A stretch of 64,000 bases of DNA from Lepraria neglecta (GCA_033220425.1 CM065648.1:806001-870000), one strand, 5' to 3'; positions 8,944 to 19,612 are shown, numbered from the stretch's first letter. Numbers and translations: made by a program. Notes: a model not told the origin generated them from the letters alone.

Positions 8944-11754
8944 TCAGCGGATTCCCCTGCTATTCTGGCTAGCCCTACTTGGGCTTGTCCGACTCCTCTC
9001 GTCTTCCTCCAGAACGTCGCTTAAGCGTGTAGGATGATGATGTCTCGGCATTGCCTCCCATCCCGCACCGAATCCGCTGCCTGTATAGTCTGGCCGTGCC
9101 GTCTCTTGACGGCCAGAAACGGCCGGTGGACCAGATCCATACTCCACACCAGCAATGCCGGAGCCATAGCTTCGCCCGTACATACGCTCACGGTCGAGCT
9201 GTTCCTGGACGTCGTACTCGTCGCTTCCTTCGGAGCCGAGTAGGCGGCGACTAACGACTGGCCGACCTTGGGTATCACGACGAATTTCTCCGTTCTCGTC
9301 GAGATCGTAGTCCTCCTCGCTCAGGGTATCTTCAATGGAGGGGACGTAGGACTGGTGGGAGCGCTCATCTGGCTCTGGGATGCGTGGCTGACCTTGGAGA
9401 GAGGTACCTTGATGCTGATAAAAAGATGAAGCACCTGGTTGGGTAGTGGTTTGAGATGCTTCTGGCCCATAGCGTAGGTAGGTACCTCCTGGTGCAGAGG
9501 TAGCGGTGCTCCTGGACTGTTGCGGATTTGGCTGTGGCACTGAAGAAGTTGCTGCCCGAGCTGCTTGCACGGCTGCTGCTGATGTATTTGAGGTCTGCTG
9601 ACTAGGTTGCGAATTCATCGTCGTAGTCGTGGTTGACTGAATTAGACGTCCAGGTTCACGGTACGCACCCTGCTGTACGTTGACACGGTCTCCTTCAGTG
9701 AAAGGGTCGGTATCTGTATCCGATCTGGCTGGGTCGTAGTTCGTAAAGAGCTCGTCTCTTGAAAGCGGGTCGCCTGGCGGTGGGCTTTCCCCCTGTAATA
9801 CCTGGGTAACGACAGGCCGTGAAGCGGTACCAGCCACTGGCCCTTCTCGGGTAGATGGGCGATTGGCAGTACTTCCTTGTCTACTGGCGCCTTGTATCAT
9901 TGGTACTACTTGAACGCCGCCAACCAAGGTCGGCTCACCAGCTTTGAGTGATGTAGTGCGATTTCGTTCCTCTTGCTCCCTGCGGCCTAGCTCCTCCCAC
10001 GCTCTCCGAGCCTCATCCTTGGCTATACTCAGCTCGCGTGTCATCTCTTTGACTCTTATGTCCGCAAGTCTTCTTTCAGAATAGACCGAGCTTTTTTCGT
10101 TTCTCAACCTTGCGAGCTCCTCAGTAGCAGCTTCTCGAGCTTGCCGCTCTTCGCGTAACCTTTCGTCGAATTTGCCCTGGTTCTCTCGAAAGCGTTCTTG
10201 CTCGGCCCTGGTTTCGAAGAACCAGCGCTGGAACTTGCGTTCGGAGGATGCACGAAGTCTTTGTAGCTCGACGACAGCATGAAATAAATTCGCTCCGGCA
10301 GCAGATAGATCGGTCACCTGACGAGCCATTTGTTGATTGACAGGATCTCGATCGAGATCCTCTTTGTTTTGTTCGAGTCGACGAATCCAAAAGGAGGTCA
10401 GGCCTTCCCAGTGAGATGATAATGTTTCCCATCTCTCGAATGCATGAGGGAAGGAGGACGTGTTCGTGCTTCGCTGTTGGGAGCCTCCTGCCGATTCTTG
10501 CCTGGGCTGTTGTTGGCCGGCTGCAGCTGCGCTGGGACGATCGACACGAGGTTGAGAGGTTCCTACAGTTGCATTGCCTGATGGGTTTCGTGCTTGCGCC
10601 GAAGGTCCTGGTTGAGTGTTGGCTGCTGCTGAAGCAGAAACCGCCCTGTTGCTCTGTCTCTTTGTCTCTACCGGCCTTGGTTGCCCAGTGGAGAGCGTGG
10701 GTCCTCGAGTTCGGGTCCTCGGCTGTGGTAAAGTGCTCACATCTGCGTCAGCGTCTAGAGAGGTAGCTGGTATTTTTTCTGTGCGACCGTTGGACGCTAC
10801 GGGCTGAGTCGTTGAAAGTACGTTTGCTCTGCTACCACTACTTCCTCGGTCCCCTGGCCTTCGTTCACTCGGTTCCTGTGGTATAGGCTCACTACCGGAT
10901 CTTCTACCTCCTGATCTTCGATAAGATGTTGTGTCAACGCTGGGAGCACCGCCAGCAGCGGCAATTATATCTGGATCCACATTTTCCTCACCCTCGGCTT
11001 GTCGTTGTTTCTCTTCTCTTTGTTGACGTTCAGTATCTGCTCTTTTTCTAGCTTCTCGGTTCTGGCGGTCCCTCATAATATCTGTTGGTGTGCGGACACG
11101 ACGACCACCATCATCGGCAAATGGCTGAGGCACAGGGCCGGCAGCTCGAGAGCCACCGTTTTGCGTGCGCCCATTGCTCGACGCACCTCCCACCAGATCG
11201 GACATTGAAGCGTTCAACTCGATGAGGTCAGGTGTAAAAGGTTTGGGTATCCACCTTGGCAGAGGTTGCCCTTCGATCACAGGGTATGTGCCTTCAGGGT
11301 CACCGCGAATAGCTTCGAGTGCGTAGCGAATTGCGTTGGCTGTGTTCCTCGAGATTCGTGTGGACCTCTTAGGCCAGTAGGGAGAGAGGAGGTTCTGGGT
11401 GGTGAAAGAGCCAGGACTTGTTGAGCCTTCGAGATTCTCGCTGAAAGGAAGGATCCGTGGAAGGGCAAGTTCACGTTCTGGAGCTGGGGTAGTCTGGGTG
11501 CGATTGCTGGAAACGCTCCGAGGCTGAAGCCTTGGAGTCCTCCTGAGCGTGTGTGTACTTCCTGACGAGCTTGAGGGTCGTGAATGAGGTTGGGATAATG
11601 GAGGTTGGCGCTGCTGGCGTTGCTGAGATGCAGATGGTTCGTGAATTTCGTAGGACTCGTCAGTTGTGCGTGGGAAGTGTCGAGACAGGGCAGCCAGTCC
11701 AATTGAAGCTGCAGGAGGGTGGGATGGCGATTCGGACGACGGCTTCGAAGGACC
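8944..11754 (-). CDS. Long disordered, coiled-coil protein of unknown function (5' end unresolved)
   Basis: One open frame of 937 codons, flanked upstream by an in-frame TGA at 11757-11755. The first in-frame ATG is near 11205 (NASMSDLVGG), yet the preceding 180 codons read as real protein (PYWPKRSTRISRNTANAIRY, then LEAIRGDPEGTYP), so an upstream exon with the true start is likely. A candidate acceptor CTGCAG ends at 11709. The protein is Ser/Gln/Pro/Arg-rich at both ends. It has a helical core at about frame residues 440-600: WETLSSHWEGLTSFWIRRLE, ELQRLRASSERKFQRWFFET, and a coiled coil ending ARRAWEELGRREQEER. I recall similar unnamed proteins in other filamentous ascomycetes but can give no function. 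The C-terminal tail is acidic then basic (LSDVLEEDERSRTSPSR). Confidence 0.75.
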   Translation of the reverse strand, partial: GPSKPSSESPSHPPAASIGLAALSRHFPRTTDESYEIHEPSASQQRQQRQPPLSQPHSRPSSSSGSTHTLRRTPRLQPRSVSSNRTQTTPAPERELALPRILPFSENLEGSTSPGSFTTQNLLSPYWPKRSTRISRNTANAIRYALEAIRGDPEGTYPVIEGQPLPRWIPKPFTPDLIELNASMSDLVGGASSNGRTQNGGSRAAGPVPQPFADDGGRRVRTPTDIMRDRQNREARKRADTERQQREEKQRQAEGEENVDPDIIAAAGGAPSVDTTSYRRSGGRRSGSEPIPQEPSERRPGDRGSSGSRANVLSTTQPVASNGRTEKIPATSLDADADVSTLPQPRTRTRGPTLSTGQPRPVETKRQSNRAVSASAAANTQPGPSAQARNPSGNATVGTSQPRVDRPSAAAAGQQQPRQESAGGSQQRSTNTSSFPHAFERWETLSSHWEGLTSFWIRRLEQNKEDLDRDPVNQQMARQVTDLSAAGANLFHAVVELQRLRASSERKFQRWFFETRAEQERFRENQGKFDERLREERQAREAATEELARLRNEKSSVYSERRLADIRVKEMTRELSIAKDEARRAWEELGRREQEERNRTTSLKAGEPTLVGGVQVVPMIQGASRQGSTANRPSTREGPVAGTASRPVVTQVLQGESPPPGDPLSRDELFTNYDPARSDTDTDPFTEGDRVNVQQGAYREPGRLIQSTTTTTMNSQPSQQTSNTSAAAVQAARAATSSVPQPNPQQSRSTATSAPGGTYLRYGPEASQTTTQPGASSFYQHQGTSLQGQPRIPEPDERSHQSYVPSIEDTLSEEDYDLDENGEIRRDTQGRPVVSRRLLGSEGSDEYDVQEQLDRERMYGRSYGSGIAGVEYGSGPPAVSGRQETARPDYTGSGFGAGWEAMPRHHHPTRLSDVLEEDERSRTSPSRASQNSRGIR

Positions 11755-13440
11755 TCAGTCCTCAACGGAGATTTTAATCGAGGCAGGCAGCCCGCCCAAG
11801 TGAAGTTGTAGCAGGGTGATGAGCTCAGTCCTCAGTTGCAGAGCTTGCAGGGTACGGGGGCAGCAGCACGCTGCAGTCGCAGACCCACGCGACAGCTAGG
11901 AATGTAGGGACGGCGTGAGGGTCGTGCAAGGACTGCAATCACTTAGCACATGAGAAGTTATGGGACGCGACAAAGTTTTAGGCGTGGTGGTTGCGGTGGC
12001 TGGTGGGAAATGGGCGAGGCTGGTAGTCTAGAGGCCGCCCACCAACAAACGAGTCGAAATGGATCAGAGCTTCGGGAAGCTTACCGCGAAGTGATGCGAA
12101 GCTGCAGTCACCCGTTGTGATGGTGTTGCACTGAGATGAGACCTCTTAGAAGCTTAGAATGGTCGGTAATCTCCGGCGAAGCTTCCTCCTTGCAATTCGG
12201 GTCGTGCGTGCCCCCTTACCACCACACTTCCTTCTCGCGGTCGATGAAGATGTGGCAAAGTGGCTAGGCTTGATAGCAAAGAGTCAGGAATATGATTGCA
12301 AGCTTCTATATCATCATCCAGATGGTGTTGCGGCCGCAATGGCTCTCTGGAATTTTGAAGCTCGAAGCCTCACCGCATGCCGCCGCACAAGGGGAGGGGA
12401 CCCTTGGCGGCTGAAAGGTGGCGGGGGATACGCAAAATGCAGCACATCACTCAGCCCAGCACATCGGCCACAATCAAGTGATAATACAAAAACGTTTTCG
12501 AGGAAACTGGTCATGATGACTTTGCGCATCTCAATGCTCATCTCGTTACATTCGGTCTATGTGCTGGCATCCGAAGGCGCTAGTGTTCGACGCCTAAAAT
12601 TGGACCCTGGAAAGGAGGCTGGTAAAACGGCAGGCATCATCCCCCTGCCGCTGCCTTCTCCGAGCAACTTTCATTTTCAGCACACCACAAACATGCGAAT
12701 CCTTCACGCTGATTCCGAATTGCTGTGATGGATCTTATAAAAAGCATCATCTCTGTTTGAGCTCAATTATCGCAATATGCGTTGTCTGAGATCAATCCAA
12801 TAGGTGCAGGGTAAGGTAGTTATCCCGATCTGTTGCTTGCCATCCCTTTCTGCCTACGGCCCCTTGTGATCCAAGACATGTTATCGAAACGTCCATCGGG
12901 ATTCTGTCCTTCAATCCCGCTTTCGCAATCGTCTGTTGTTTTTTCTCACGGAGCATGGTCCAAACAGCTGCAGCATTTCCACTACGAAGATGTCCTGTTG
13001 TCCCAAATTTGACATCCTGACCATGATGGGAAGGTTGAATAGCATGCTGGGCTACCATTTTTGCAATCTTCCGAAGTCTCACCCAAGATGCTGGGAGTTC
13101 TTGCCAAACATATCACAGATCACATGAACGCTATCGACTCCTTGCTTTGCCCCGTATTCATACCCTATTGGCGAAATGGGGTCTAATGCAAGATCTAGTC
13201 GAGCCTATAGTATTTTGTGGGGAATATGGGGAATGTTGCCACCGCCTGCCGCTGTAGGCAGAACACCGCATCGAGACAGTGCTGTTAGGGAGCTTCGAGC
13301 CATATAACAGTCCTAAGGGGTATCGCTACGTGTAACGTTTTCCTTCAGTCCTTTTTTTTATTTGGAAGCCCATTTTTCTCTATACACGCTTTTACTTTCC
13401 GAGTGGGACGGTTTCTTGTCTTATTTCACACCAATAGTCA
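11755..13440. other. Intergenic, upstream of two diverging genes
   Basis: Should hold the 5' exon and promoter of the minus-strand coiled-coil gene and the promoter of the gene at 13441. Frames such as 12159-12728 (+) and 12792-13082 (-) have no recognisable domain and biased composition, and were not called. Confidence 0.4.
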
Positions 13441-14322
13441 ATGTCTTTATTCGATGCTACCCATCACCATGTCACTCCCCGCCAGGATGACCCCCTAGCT
13501 GCATATGATGATCGTATCAAAAAGGAGAAATGTCACGAACCTCCAGCACCTCCTCCGTCGCCGAAGCTGTATCCACAACTCTTTCCCCCTCACATGGACA
13601 TGCACGACCTAGATCAACGGATTGAAGCGCATGTATCAGTCAACCGATACGGCTATATGGCACAACCAGACCATCCAGTGCTCATGTCCGACGCGGCCTC
13701 AAGGAGAATGGTCTTGTCCATGGACGATTCTGATTACAAGAGCTCACCATTGCGCCGAGTCACTTCAGCTGATGATGCTGACGAGATCCGAAATGGAGAA
13801 GATGATGATGATGATGACGACGACGCTACAATGATGGACTCCTTGAATCCGCCCTCCTCAAGATGCAGCGGTACCACCCTTCTCAGCGATACTCTTCTCA
13901 GCGATACTCTTCTCAGCGAGACCGGAAACAGCAAAAGGTGTTTCACCCTTCCATCTAGGACCCGCAAGCAGCAGAGACCATCCTCGTTCTCTGGCGATAT
14001 GCCACAGTCTCGACCACTGGTCTCCAGCAGGCAGATTTCGTCCCCAATAATAGACAGTTCAACTGTCAGTCCAGATATCGCTTTCTCTTCGCCAAAGTCT
14101 ACGTCAAGCAAGGCGAAATCTTACCCAGGAAGGGGATCATACTGGCCAAGTCGCCCAAGCCCCAAGGTTCCTACTGAGGTAAACAGGTCTCACTGGTCTG
14201 AGAGCGACGATGATGACCATGGCCAGAAGAAGGAGCCGACGACGCATATACGGATTGCCACGTTTCCTAGCAGGGGAAAGCGGTTCAGACACAGGCTTTC
14301 AGACCTTTTTTGTGGATCCTAA
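13441..14322 (+). CDS. Hypothetical acidic, Ser-rich disordered protein
   Basis: Single exon of 293 residues starting MSLFDATHHHVTPRQDD. The CT-rich leader with a poly-T tract just upstream suits a fungal promoter. No known domain. Composition is low-complexity: a Pro-rich patch (PPAPPPSPKLYPQLFPP) near residue 35, an acidic run of eight Asp near residue 122, a 15-nt tandem repeat, Ser-rich stretches, and a basic C-terminus (GKRFRHRLSDLFCG). It is probably a nuclear or cytosolic regulator-type protein, but that rests only on disorder and charge. Codon choice resembles neighbouring genes, so I take it as real, though a spurious ORF is not excluded. Confidence 0.6.
   Translation: MSLFDATHHHVTPRQDDPLAAYDDRIKKEKCHEPPAPPPSPKLYPQLFPPHMDMHDLDQRIEAHVSVNRYGYMAQPDHPVLMSDAASRRMVLSMDDSDYKSSPLRRVTSADDADEIRNGEDDDDDDDDATMMDSLNPPSSRCSGTTLLSDTLLSDTLLSETGNSKRCFTLPSRTRKQQRPSSFSGDMPQSRPLVSSRQISSPIIDSSTVSPDIAFSSPKSTSSKAKSYPGRGSYWPSRPSPKVPTEVNRSHWSESDDDDHGQKKEPTTHIRIATFPSRGKRFRHRLSDLFCGS
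13879..13923 (+). repeat. In-frame 15-bp tandem repeat, three units
   Basis: CTTCTCAGCGATACT is repeated at 13879, 13894 and, with changes at the end, 13909. It encodes LLSDT, LLSDT, LLSET inside the gene at 13441-14322. The length is a multiple of three, so copy-number change would keep the frame. Confidence 0.85.
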
Positions 14323-14877
14323 AGGCCAGAATCGAATTACCCTGAATGTTCATGTGTCTCTATTTTTGGACAAACCATCTCCTATTCTTGTACGAGTGTC
14401 TAAGGGACAAGGAATTTTATGTCAGCGTGTGGGTGTTTGTATACAGGCGGTATAGATTTTCGGACTAAACTTCTGGGCATGACTGTTATGAATACTGGGC
14501 GGCTTTCTTTATGTGTTCTAGTAATTGATGACGATGCGACGACTATGAGCTTCTGGCGAACTGAGCTCTTGATATGGTATTTAATATTTCGGATTTACTC
14601 TGGCCGTAGCCAAAGGTCATACCTGGCAGCAGGACTTCTTCACCTGTGCGTGTGAAAGCTCCTCACGTGCCTAATCTGCCTCTTCTCAAGTGCAGACCCT
14701 TGATGTCGCCCCGGAAGCCTTGTCTTCATAGCTCTAGATAGCGAAGCAGGTGGCTATCCACTCCGACGCGAGAAGAAGCTTCTTAAAGGCTACACCATCC
14801 ATGTATGGCACCTGTACCATCAAGATCTTCAATCCCATCGAGTTAGAGAATTCCTTCCCATCTCAAACAACTCCATC
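14323..14877. other. Convergent 3' intergenic region
   Basis: Between the stop of the 13441 gene and the stop of YAE1. No gene seen. Confidence 0.4.
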
Positions 14878-15525
14878 TCAGCCCTCCCCCTTCTCTCCAT
14901 CACCAGCCGCATCACCAACCCTCCCACTCTCCCACTCCTCCCCCTCAAACACCCCCACCCTGACCCCCGCCCTCTCCGCCTCCTCCCCCACCACTCCCTC
15001 CCACTTCCTCACCAACGGATGCGCATCCACAACCTCCTGAAACGTAACCTCCTCCTCCTTACCCACAACCTTATACCTCCAAACCCCATCCTCCCCCCAC
15101 CAATCCTTTCCAAAAATCCGCTCAATACTCAACTCTTCCCTCGCCTCTCCTGCCAGCTTCCCCAGCCTCCTCCTCTCCTCAAGGTAGGCCTTCGCATCCT
15201 TCTTATAAGCCCCCCACACCCCCTCCAACGCCCCAAGCAAACACCCCACCCTCAACGCAAATGTCGCGCCAAGAGGCCATCCTTCATCCACACCAGGCTG
15301 CAATGACCGATTTTTCGATGCAATTATACCGTCGCGGTAGCCTTCGTTGACGTGTTTGGAGCGAAGGCGAGAGAAGTCGGAGGGTTCTGAGAAGCCTTTT
15401 GTGGGGGCGAGAGTTGGGGAGGTGGGTGGGGAGTCGGAGAAGATGTCTGAAAGGGCGTTGTTGGAGGTTGTGGGGGCGAGGGGGGAGGACGGGGACGGTG
15501 GCGTGGACGGTGGTGTTAAATCCAT
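14878..15525 (-). CDS. YAE1: YAE1-type protein (Fe-S cluster loading adaptor for Rli1)
   Basis: Yae1 pairs with Lto1 to bring the ABC protein Rli1/ABCE1 to the cytosolic iron-sulfur targeting machinery. The 215-residue single-exon frame carries the diagnostic deca-GX3 motif: small residues every fourth position at 62, 66, 70, 74, 78, 82, 86, 90, 94, 98 and 102 (G, G, S, S, G, G, G, A, G, G, G), within KHVNEGYRDGIIASKNRSLQ and the following stretch to LLGALEG. The N-terminal 50 residues are Ser/Pro-rich and disordered. The C-terminal half (WWGEDGVWRYKV, VVDAHPLVRKWEG) fits the fungal family. The gene diverges from the MIT-domain gene at 16176 across about 650 bp. Confidence 0.9.
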   Translation of the reverse strand: MDLTPPSTPPSPSSPLAPTTSNNALSDIFSDSPPTSPTLAPTKGFSEPSDFSRLRSKHVNEGYRDGIIASKNRSLQPGVDEGWPLGATFALRVGCLLGALEGVWGAYKKDAKAYLEERRRLGKLAGEAREELSIERIFGKDWWGEDGVWRYKVVGKEEEVTFQEVVDAHPLVRKWEGVVGEEAERAGVRVGVFEGEEWESGRVGDAAGDGEKGEG

Positions 15526-16175
15526 GCTGGCTGATGGGTTTGACGATGTCGTCCGCTGTAAGGTAATACAGTAGTTTTATGGGAAGAGCTAAGTGCAGTG
15601 TAGATGTCAAAAGATGTGAGCCATGGATTGTTGCTGATCAGCGGGAGCGAACCAAGCCTCCGCCGTTGGTTGGCGTTGTTCCGCAGAACACCCCTGCCAG
15701 CAATACCGACCTCAATCTCTTTTCTTACATCAGACAAGGCTATGTGTTTATGCAATATCGCGTATAGGCCCATGGAAATTGCTCCCCACACAGCACTATG
15801 GCTCGCGGATTGCAAGCCATGGATCTTCTTCGCTCGAGAGGCCGGAAACGGACCCAAGAGATGGAAATCTGCCGAATCGAGCATACATGACGCAAACAGA
15901 GACCAGAAGAGGAAGGCGTGCAACCACCTCGGTGAGACAATAATGCAGAGTTACCTTATGTAAGTGAACCGCCTCATCAGCGTGCTTTTAAGGCCCCCAA
16001 AATTACGGAAGAGGCTGCTTGCTGTTGCGGCGTAAAGTCAGAAGCATGTTGGTGGCCCATCTCGTGTCTCGCCCCTGTCCAGGATCTAGAATCCTAGAGC
16101 TCCTTCTTCATACTTTTCTTGCTCTCTTCACGCAACAACTTCCTCATTCTGAAGAAAAAATTTCCATTCATTGCG
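15526..16175. promoter_or_regulatory. Shared upstream region of YAE1 (-) and MIT-domain gene (+)
   Basis: Divergent 650-bp interval. Overlapping frames on both strands (for example 15604-15963 + and 15516-15923 -) show no domain and were not called. I can point to no clear TATA box. Confidence 0.4.
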
Positions 16176-16495
16176 ATGGCCGGCAGCTCTGGTACGAATT
16201 ATTCGCGAAGATACTTGCTGGAGGAAGCGCTACACAAGGCCAATAACGCGGTCTTCTTCGACCACCGGCAGAATTACGAGGATGCTATTAGGGCATATGG
16301 GGAGTCTTGCTCGCTGCTGGGGCAGGTGATGAGGACGAGTTTGGATGCCGAGGATAAAAGGAATATTGAGGCTGTTGTGAGTAGCATGATTAAGTGAGTC
16401 CGGAGGCTATAGCTGATATAGAGCAGCGAATTACCTATGTACGACGGATCTACGAGCTTCAGGACTATGTTACGCCGAATATGCACAAACTATAA
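16176..16495 (+). CDS. Very small MIT-domain protein
   Basis: Two exons (16176-16376, 16427-16495; intron GTGAGT...GCAG, 50 nt, phase 0) give 89 residues. The product is essentially one MIT domain, the three-helix bundle that binds ESCRT-III tails: LLEEALHKANNAVFFDHRQN, YEDAIRAYGESCSLLGQVM, then EDKRNIEAV joined to RITYVRRIYELQDYV. No AAA, protease or kinase domain follows. The frame ends at HKL-stop, with no obvious continuation downstream. It could be a stand-alone adaptor competing for ESCRT-III tails or the 5' remnant of a longer gene. The ATG in GCGATGGCC was preferred over non-ATG codons upstream. Confidence 0.7.
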
Positions 16496-17350
16496 GGACA
16501 GGACCATTGCTACATGATATCTAGGAGCGAGAACACGGATGTCTACTAGGACAGGGGTCAGGATGGAGTCTACTTGGGTTCATTCGGAGGGCTTTCTAAC
16601 TGGAGTGGGATCTGACTTGAGTGGTAATGGATTGCAGGGTACTGGAAGGGAGCTTGGCTGGGCTCGCAAGAAATTGACGGTGCTGAGAATTTCGGGTTTA
16701 GAATCTCATCCTTCGTGTTAATGTCTTCGGATGTTTCCTGCAATTGTACAACAATGAAACGGTCCAAGGGTACAGCCTGGCGTGCGCATGTCATTACAGA
16801 TGATCGATTTTTCATTGCTATGGAGATTACCATTGGCGAACATTCGGCCTAGAGTGTCCAAGAGTCTCGCTCTTTCCTCACTCAATGAATGAGAACGCTT
16901 CCCCGCGCCGCTCCAGCAAATTTTCTGTGCTGACCTTAACCTCAAGACTTTCATTAAATATTGACACGGTCAAGCAACGCATTGCTCCTCATTTCCTTAC
17001 GTTCTAGCTAAGATGCCTCTTGCTGCTGGACAGCAAATGTAGCGTCTATCCTCTCAACAGCCATTCCAATTCACTGCAGCACTCCTCTGAGTCTCACTAC
17101 TTTACAAACGCGTTACATTACTTCAGTAGAGCCTCAGTCCATTGGGAATCCGAGTGACCATGCTAGAGATCATGCCTATGACCACTCACAGGGAGGCTGA
17201 GCAAGATGGCGACCTCATCGAGTGCTCTAGTGGCAGCGGAGCAAACGGCGACAGCCCACGGATTGCCCCCCCGGGCCCGGGCCAGGATCTTGGGGGGCTC
17301 GCTGCTGGCACTAAACAGGTGAATCATCTCGCGAAATCGGTCAAGACTCA
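16496..17350. other. Intergenic
   Basis: No supported gene. A Gly/Pro-rich frame at 17142-17411 ends near a Cys cluster (CTHECLTCRC) but has no family match. Confidence 0.35.
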
Positions 17351-18110
17351 ATGCACCCACGAATGCCTCACCTGCAGATGTTCCCGAAAACGAAAGGCTT
17401 GCGCGACATGAGGAGCTTCCGGGAGCTGCCTAGTCACTTAAGGGCAAAAATTGAGTCGATGATGGTAGGTGAGCCAATTATCTTTCTCAGTCATGGGCTA
17501 AAAGCTAATACTGAGGATTGCAGGTTGTTGGATGACTTAGCTTGTGCCCCGATCACCGACCCCTCAGACGACATCTTTTTCGATAGCGCCGAGCTTGAGA
17601 AAGTCACAGGCATCGACCCTTACGAGGAACATCTTGGTCGACTGATGTACTTGTGGCTTATCAGCAATAGTCCAGTGTCTATACCATATCAGCGTAAAGA
17701 CTGGAAACGGTTTAGAAGGAAAGAGGGTCTTGATAAAGACATGGATCGTCGTGGAGTGGAGGAGGGCGTTCGAAACGATAACGAGATTCAAGCAAGTCTC
17801 GATACTTGATTCGACGAGAGTTACCTCGTTTGGGTCAGTGTCTGGTTTCTAGATCCGTCGGGCAATGACCACATGGAACTCTATGAGCATGTCCTCTCTA
17901 ATATCAAGCAGGCGGTTAGGCATCAGGTCCGGCGATAGGGGCATGAGAGAGTTGCAAGCAAGTGTTGATAGACTGGAGCAAGGATGTTGAACACGAGGAG
18001 TTGAGCAAAGCCGAACTTACCCTTGGCAGGATAGCATTGAAATTGAGCCAGCATATGCAATCATACGTAGGGCTCGTTACCGGCACTAGTTTACAAAATC
18101 AAAACAATCC
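17351..18110 (+). pseudogene. Decayed gene of unknown family
   Basis: A frame opening near MRSFRELPSHLRAKIESMM, faintly like the first motif of fungal 2EXR/F-box-like proteins, continues to an in-frame TGA at 17807-17809. It then goes on in the same frame as FDESYLVWVSVWFLDPSGND to a TAG at about 17936. Similar-quality peptide resumes in another frame from about 17965 (LIDWSKDVEHEEL). A candidate intron (GTAGGT...TTGCAG, about 17465-17523) has good signals but breaks the frame when removed. I read this as a gene inactivated by one stop and one or more indels. No function can be given; it could also be an unusual multi-intron gene. Confidence 0.35.
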
Positions 18111-18184
18111 ACCTCAACACCGCGCTTCGTTCCTTCTACAAAACCCCCACCTCCAACCTCTTTTCAACGCGCACGAGCTCCAAC

Positions 18185-19612
18185 ATGTCATCACCAATGG
18201 ATCTCTGCGACTCACCGCCGGTATTGACTGGTACTGAGCCCATCGCATCCTGCACTGCTTTGGTACTTCACCCGACACAATCCACAAAATCGGGCAATTC
18301 CCCCAACTTCACTTTCAAAGCTCGGGCTCGTGACCAGATTTTGCTGCAAGGAAATGAGCTTGAAACCGAACGCAAAAGGCACAAATACGAGATTAATGCA
18401 TTGCAAGACCAGTACCATGAAGATGTCCATCGGCTACGAACCAGGGCAGAAGGCTTTGAGAGGCATTGGAAGACGCTAGACGCGCGTTTGACCGGGCTAA
18501 AATCTGAAGTCGAAGGCATCCAACCGGATCCGAACCCACAAGCTTCAATAGTCACCTCAGACGCGTCAACGCAGACACAACACCGTACAGAGTCCCAAGC
18601 TCAACTCCTCGCTGAAGTGAATCAATGGCGGACTGCCTTCGGTCATCTTCCGGGCAGTCTTAAGCAGAAAGCCGTGGTCAGCAGAGAAATCGGACGCAAA
18701 CAGGGCGAACTCAAAAGACAAGTCACCGATTTGCAAAAGCAGGTCGACTCGTCCTCCGCATACGCTACTCAACTTCAACAGGACATCAAAGCACACGGGA
18801 CCGAGCACGCTCGGCTGAGCACCGAACTGCAACAAGCTCAGGACCTCAACGCACACTTATCAGCCTTGCTCGGGAGGGAGTTGTCCGCACGTGAGATGTT
18901 GGTGGGGGCATTTGCAGAGTATCAAAAAGCTATAACACCGGGCAACAGTTCTGAAGTATTGGGCATAGAAATGGGGCCAAGACCGTCAATTCGCAATTCT
19001 GATCCGCGAAAAGGATGTATATCAGCGGCAAGTAGCCAGCAGAACAACGCGTCCCCCGTTGCCCAAACTACCAAAACGACACGCCCAGACCTATCTAACA
19101 AACGAAAACGTGACAATTCGGAGGTTGACATCCAATCAAATGACGCATTTCAGCCTCGCAAACGAATAGACTTCAGCGATTATAAGATGCTACGACCGGA
19201 AGGACCGTGGAGAAGTACGGATGCTAGCCAGCCAGACGTACAGGTCTCTCGGGATCTTTCCACAAATTGGCGTGCACTAGCGGTTAGAGACCCTTCTACA
19301 GGTCAACATTTGCGGACTAGAACCGCCGAAGCGACCAAGGCATCGGTCAGATTCTTTGCTGTGCAAAACTCCGCTCCGGTGTCAATCCCTCCACGGAGCG
19401 CGCTCGCGGCCAGTCAAGCCGTAAAAGCCACATCCCGAAACATAGGCGATGCCGAAACCGTTTCACCAATCCGCACACCAGGATCTCCAATTATGGTTCG
19501 TACCCCGGGAATAGTGTTCCCGGTTGAGAAGAAGTGGAAGCATTCAATGCTAAGAAGGGCCTGGGCACCAGCTGTCGGTGGGTTTGAAGGATTAGGAGCC
19601 GCGCAATGGTAG
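18185..19612 (+). CDS. Coiled-coil protein with nuclear-type basic motif
   Basis: Single exon, 475 residues, starting MSSPMDLCDSPP. Residues about 45-110 and 150-235 are strongly helical with heptad character (LETERKRHKYEINALQDQYH; then QTDLQKQV-like repeats and LSTELQQAQDLNAHLSALL), so a dimeric coiled coil is likely. A basic cluster (NKRKRD) near residue 300 could act as a nuclear signal. The C-terminus is disordered with repeated TPGSP/RTPG phospho-site-like motifs and ends VGGFEGLGAAQW. No named family recognised. Long, intronless and free of stops with even codon use, so probably a real gene. Confidence 0.7.
   Translation: MSSPMDLCDSPPVLTGTEPIASCTALVLHPTQSTKSGNSPNFTFKARARDQILLQGNELETERKRHKYEINALQDQYHEDVHRLRTRAEGFERHWKTLDARLTGLKSEVEGIQPDPNPQASIVTSDASTQTQHRTESQAQLLAEVNQWRTAFGHLPGSLKQKAVVSREIGRKQGELKRQVTDLQKQVDSSSAYATQLQQDIKAHGTEHARLSTELQQAQDLNAHLSALLGRELSAREMLVGAFAEYQKAITPGNSSEVLGIEMGPRPSIRNSDPRKGCISAASSQQNNASPVAQTTKTTRPDLSNKRKRDNSEVDIQSNDAFQPRKRIDFSDYKMLRPEGPWRSTDASQPDVQVSRDLSTNWRALAVRDPSTGQHLRTRTAEATKASVRFFAVQNSAPVSIPPRSALAASQAVKATSRNIGDAETVSPIRTPGSPIMVRTPGIVFPVEKKWKHSMLRRAWAPAVGGFEGLGAAQW

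Noticed and set aside
12159-12728. 189-codon plus-strand ORF
   Set aside because: No domain, mixed composition and out of keeping with neighbouring codon use; probably upstream sequence of the flanking genes.
15516-15963. Overlapping ORFs on both strands in the YAE1/MIT spacer
   Set aside because: They overlap each other and lack domains; more likely chance frames in a divergent promoter region.
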